A stretch of DNA of 64,000 nucleotides, taken from contig NZNW01000107.1 of the NCBI GenBank assembly GCA_002695065.1, positions 1 through 64,000 of the forward strand. Reading direction: 5' to 3'. Below, in pieces: positions 61,204-64,000 of the stretch. A program made the translations under genes and the position numbers. Under the pieces are notes generated by a model. The model did not search any database. It was not told the DNA's origin and worked only from the letters and a program-made list of their open reading frames with translations. Numbering within the stretch: the stretch's first letter is position 1; the number at the start of each line of letters is the position of its first letter. This DNA is from Salinicola sp. Lineage in GTDB: Bacteria > Pseudomonadota > Gammaproteobacteria > Pseudomonadales > Halomonadaceae.

Positions 61204-61736
61204 CTCCTACTTTAGTCGAACAAGATTGGCTGCAATTATTCACGTCAGCCAGCGGTATGGGAACCGCTGCCCGGCAATATTTTCGATGGCCCGGCGGCCA
61301 ATCCGGAATCGGTACCCAGCTGGCAGAAAGAGGAAGCGCCGAGATTGCGTCCTGGCAGCAATACGTTGAGCTTTCGATGTCCAAAGCCGAACGTTTGTAT
61401 GAAACTTGAACTTTAATATTAAAGTAGAAATATCTTAACGAATTGCTCGAATTGCACTGCCGCACAATTCGCTGAACGACGCGAGATGCCGCCCGCCCCG
61501 CTGCCCTCGTTTCCAGTTCGAAAGTCGAAATTACAGTTTTAAAACCGGGAATCCGCTGAAAAATCAGCCAAGAGGCGCCGATTGTCAGGCGAAAACGTTG
61601 CTGGTGACGCCTCATGCAGAACGGGTGTGACCCTATACGAACTATGCATCTATCGATGAGCAGGTCTATGTTAATCTTATCATTGGAGTATCAAGCTAGA
61701 GTTGAATCGCGTCATTTCATAACATTAATTAAATTC
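61204..61736. other. Gene-free AT-rich intergenic stretch
   Basis: 533 bases between the MFS gene and the orphan gene at 61737 carry no supported gene. Base composition drops well below the neighbours around 61390-61440 and 61640-61745. It holds the palindrome at 61411 and probably promoters for both divergent genes, but I cannot place hexamers with confidence. This suggests acquired or rearranged DNA. Confidence 0.5.
61411..61424. repeat. Perfect 14-bp palindrome CTTTAATATTAAAG
   Basis: The sequence reads identically on both strands and lies 214 bases upstream of the MFS gene in AT-rich DNA. It could be an operator or overlap a -10 region (TTAATATT). Confidence 0.4.
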
Positions 61737-62177
61737 ATGACAAAAACGATGACTTCCATAACTCATGCTCATGTCGTTCAGGCGATGGCCGGCTGGCTTG
61801 CCAGCAATGGCTATCGATGTGAAGCCAACCGCCTTGGCACCCGCTCGGAAATCGATCTCGAAGCGACGTCGGTGTTCGGCCAGAAGCGCCTCATCGTCGA
61901 TTGTCGGGGAGAGCTCAGCGTCGAGGCCGGTCAGGATCCCTGGATGGAGATCACCCAGGCCTTCTTTTATCTCATCCGGGACAGCGAGATGCCGGATGAT
62001 CAGACCCAGGTATCGCTGGCCCTGCCGGACACCACGGACTTTCGCCGCCGGATGGCAGGGATGAAGGACTTCTGTCTACGCCAGGGCGTCACCGTGTTCT
62101 GGGTGGCCGAGACCGGCCAGGTCAGGCAGTGGACCGAAGATGCGCCATTCACCGCAAGCGCCAAGGCACTACCTTGA
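61737..62177 (+). CDS. Orphan protein with a PD-(D/E)XK-like pattern
   Basis: The 146-residue product starts MTKTMTSITHAHVVQAMAGW (a second ATG lies at 61749). A possible restriction-endonuclease-like fold is suggested by RSEIDLEAT followed by RLIVDCRGE, resembling the Asp and (D/E)-X-K strands, although Lys is Arg. A later FCLRQGVTVFWVAE strand would fit. No ribosome site is clear and the surroundings are AT-rich. Function is unknown; nuclease activity is only a guess. Confidence 0.5.
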   Translation: MTKTMTSITHAHVVQAMAGWLASNGYRCEANRLGTRSEIDLEATSVFGQKRLIVDCRGELSVEAGQDPWMEITQAFFYLIRDSEMPDDQTQVSLALPDTTDFRRRMAGMKDFCLRQGVTVFWVAETGQVRQWTEDAPFTASAKALP

Positions 62178-62320
62178 TGGGTACGGTTCCAGAACTCGGC
62201 GTGAGAGCTTCGGCGGTTCCCGTCCGAGGGGAACTTTTCCATCGACAAACACTCTCAAGGGTCAAGAGATACTGAATAGCAGTCGCTATGCGGATTCTCG
62301 AGCTTACTGCAATGATCGTT

Positions 62321-62349
62321 ATCGCCGCGCTCTGCGCGGCGATTTTTTT
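62321..62349 (+). terminator. Strong orphan terminator, possibly of a small RNA
   Basis: ATCGCCGCG, loop, CGCGGCGAT followed by seven T. It is 144 bases after the stop at 62177, with a possible -10 GATACT at 62268-62273 and an inverted pair GCAGT/ACTGC at about 62280-62310 before it, so a 70-base small RNA is conceivable. The rest of 62178-62532 shows nothing else. Confidence 0.75.
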
Positions 62350-62532
62350 GTCTGAATGGCGGCCTCACGAGACAGAATCGGCTCCGTTTTCCCGGGCTCG
62401 CCCCATCGCCGGCACCCGTAGCACAGGCACCAGGTGGGCACGAGTTGCCGAGAACCGCTTCGGCAGACCTATGGGGGCCGCCGCGGCCAGCGTGTTAAAC
62501 TATGCCGGTTGCCGCGCATCCGGAGCATCTGC

Positions 62533-62904
62533 ATGCCACTTTTCTTCGTGGTCTTCCTCATCTGCCTGCTGATCAGCCTGGCCACCGTGGCTGCGCTGAT
62601 GCTATCGCGCACTCCACGTTATCGAACACAGGCGCAGGATCTTCTCGACCTTTTCGACGCGGTACTGGACAACCGCGCCAGCGAAGCGCGCTGGCACACC
62701 TTGATCGGCTACCCGATCCGACACGATGCCTACCTGGAGAATCTGCGCCGCCGCAGCCAACACCTGATGGAAACTCACGGGCGCCCCTGGCAGGCCGCCC
62801 AGGGCGGGTCGCTCTTTTCCCGCAGTGGTCGGGAAGAACTGGCGGCATTGCGCGATCACCTGGCTGCCCACCAGGCGCTCCAAGGGAGCGAGTATCATGC
62901 CTGA
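62533..62904 (+). CDS. Small single-pass membrane protein of unknown function
   Basis: The 123-residue product has one N-terminal hydrophobic helix (PLFFVVFLICLLISLATVAALML) followed by a soluble basic-amphipathic part (YRTQAQDLLDLFDAVLDNRAS..., LRRRSQHLMETHG). CGGAG is seven bases before the ATG. No family is recognised. It is 24 bases before the AraC regulator gene, so the two may be co-transcribed. Confidence 0.7.
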   Translation: MPLFFVVFLICLLISLATVAALMLSRTPRYRTQAQDLLDLFDAVLDNRASEARWHTLIGYPIRHDAYLENLRRRSQHLMETHGRPWQAAQGGSLFSRSGREELAALRDHLAAHQALQGSEYHA

Positions 62905-62928
62905 GCCAGCCATGCCGCGGCGAACACC

Positions 62929-63699
62929 ATGACCGATATCATCCGGCTGGCGCCGCTCGACAACGCCATCCACCACCACCACCACGACTATCACCAGATC
63001 GTGATCGGGCTGTCCGGTTACGCGGAGTTCGAGATCGCCGGCCAGGGAGGGGTCGTGGCACCGCTTTCCGGTTGCCTGGTTCCCGCCAATATCGAACATT
63101 ACTACGAGGGAATCGGGGACAACCGTCAATTGATCATCGACCTGCCGGACGACGCCTCTCCCCTGACCGGCATGAATCGGCCATCGAGAGCCCTGTTCGA
63201 CCGTCCTGGCTACTTTTCTCTCGATGAATCGCTCCAGCACTATCTGCAGTTCCTGATCCACGAAATGAGCCAAGCCAGTCACGCGCCAGGGGATCTGCTG
63301 GTCACCACCCTGCTCAGTTCACTGCGTGCCCGCCTCGGCGCGACCCTGGCTTCGCCCCCATTGGCGAGGCGAAGCGGTCGATCGCTCGACGTCCAGCGAC
63401 TCGAGCAGTTCGTCCTCGAGCGGCTGGACCAGCGCCTGAGCGTATCCGACCTGGCCCGTCTCGCCTGTCTGAGCGAAGCGCACTTCGCCGAGCGCTTTCG
63501 CGAACAGACCGGCATCACACCCTATCAGTTCGTGATGCGGCTGCGATTGAACCGGGCCCGTGAACTGACCATGTTGACCGACATGCCGCTCGCCGATATT
63601 GCGGAACGCACCGGATTTGCCAATCAAAGCGCCCTGAGCAACGCCTTTCGCCGTCGCTATGGCCATCCGCCCATGCAGTTGCGACGCCCCTCTCGCTAG
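62929..63699 (+). CDS. pruR: AraC/XylS-family regulator, likely of proline utilization
   Basis: The 256-residue protein has an N-terminal cupin-like sensor (HHHHHDYHQIVIGLSGYAEFE) and two C-terminal HTH motifs (LSVSDLARLACLSEAHFAERF and PLADIAERTGFANQSALSNAF). It immediately precedes putA. By analogy to Pseudomonas, where the AraC-type PruR activates putA in response to proline, it is probably the same regulator; this rests on position and family only. Confidence 0.8.
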   Translation: MTDIIRLAPLDNAIHHHHHDYHQIVIGLSGYAEFEIAGQGGVVAPLSGCLVPANIEHYYEGIGDNRQLIIDLPDDASPLTGMNRPSRALFDRPGYFSLDESLQHYLQFLIHEMSQASHAPGDLLVTTLLSSLRARLGATLASPPLARRSGRSLDVQRLEQFVLERLDQRLSVSDLARLACLSEAHFAERFREQTGITPYQFVMRLRLNRARELTMLTDMPLADIAERTGFANQSALSNAFRRRYGHPPMQLRRPSR

Positions 63700-63864
63700 C
63701 GCGATGACCCGGCCTTTTTCGCAAATACCCCCGGATAATTGGCAAGTACCGTCGCCCTGTTTCACGATAGAGTCAGCCACCACTCCTTTTCCATTGGCGC
63801 AGTTCACCGCACGCTTCCGGCGAGCGGCCACCATCGCCAACGCTGATTATCATGGGGTTCAACA

Positions 63865-64000
63865 ATGCTAAAAGCCGACCAAATGCTGGACGCCGCCACC
63901 TGGCAGACCTCGCTGGAGGCGCTGTTCGCCAGGATCAGCGACCACTATATCGTTGACGAGGAAGCCTACCTGGGCGAGCTGTGCGCCATGCTGGACGCCG
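63865..64000 (+). CDS. putA: Proline dehydrogenase/P5C dehydrogenase PutA, N-terminal fragment (continues past window)
   Basis: Forty-five N-terminal residues are present (MLKADQMLDAATWQTSLE, then LFARISDHYIVDEEAYLGEL). This resembles the start of bifunctional PutA, which oxidises proline to glutamate. GGGG lies eight bases before the ATG. The call leans on the short match and on the AraC regulator upstream; the rest of the gene is outside. Confidence 0.7.
   Translation, partial: MLKADQMLDAATWQTSLEALFARISDHYIVDEEAYLGELCAMLDA

Noticed and set aside
61187..61615. 142-residue minus-strand frame upstream of the MFS gene
   Set aside because: It runs through AT-rich non-coding DNA and the palindrome, has no ribosome site and no family features.
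62288..62572. 94-residue plus-strand frame
   Set aside because: It contains the strong terminator at 62321-62349 and ends with low-complexity Ser/Cys residues.

Overview
The window looks like ordinary chromosome of a moderately GC-rich gammaproteobacterium, most probably a halophile of the Halomonadaceae (Halomonas, Salinicola or Kushneria type). This is inferred from gene order and protein character, not from a database search. Three gene orders support it: aat-bpt-infA / clpS-clpA / rluE-nudJ-mnmA-hflD-purB-roxA as in enteric relatives, a nagR-nagA-nagB-nagF-nagE order as I recall it from Pseudomonas, and sdhCDAB-sucAB-lpdA-sucCD opposite gltA plus gltX followed by tRNA-Ala and tRNA-Glu. 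Several proteins are rich in acidic residues. I see no insertion sequence, prophage, integrase, CRISPR array or plasmid function.

Layout. 1-10653: protein-degradation tags (aat, bpt), IF-1, the ClpS/ClpA unfoldase pair, then a plus-strand housekeeping block for RNA modification, purines and ribosome hydroxylation (rluE, nudJ, mnmA, hflD, purB, roxA). 10797-18836: envelope genes (glycine-zipper lipoprotein, LpxR-type lipid A deacylase, NlpC/P60 lipoprotein, a tandem DUF1266 protein, an acyltransferase, GlsB/YeaQ protein) and slyD. 19003-23074: osmoregulated periplasmic glucan synthesis (opgG-opgH), with a GtrII-like glycosyltransferase divergent from it. 25144-30133: an SSS sodium symporter, the ycjX-ycjF pair and a HAD phosphatase. 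30319-37683: a complete N-acetylglucosamine uptake and catabolism operon with its own PTS phosphorelay. 37906-42948: RNase II and a tightly coupled three-gene glycolipid-like module (GT4 glycosyltransferase, DUF2334 deacetylase, UPF0104 membrane protein). 43061-56491: the TCA supercluster with strong divergent promoters for sdhC and gltA. 56874-58632: tRNA-Glu, tRNA-Ala and gltX. 58920-62904: a less conserved stretch of regulators, a zinc-ribbon microprotein, an MFS exporter and an orphan nuclease-like gene in AT-rich DNA. 62929-64000: an AraC regulator followed by the start of putA.

How the genes work together. NagF (EIIA-HPr-EI) feeds phosphate to NagE, which imports GlcNAc as GlcNAc-6-P; NagA deacetylates it and NagB-II deaminates it, under the GntR regulator NagR. 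GltA, SDH, 2-oxoglutarate dehydrogenase and succinyl-CoA synthetase make up half of the TCA cycle. OpgG/OpgH build periplasmic glucans, and the nearby acyltransferase and GlsB-like genes may decorate them or answer the same osmotic or envelope stress.

The least explained items are the GT4-DUF2334-UPF0104 module, the double DUF1266 protein, the second Cys-less EIIB domain of NagE, the XRE regulator with a degenerate S24-like half, the orphan PD-(D/E)XK-like protein in an AT-rich patch, an orphan strong terminator at 62321-62349, and the AT-rich gap with DnaA-box-like sites beside the tRNAs. No clear new defence or mobile system is visible.
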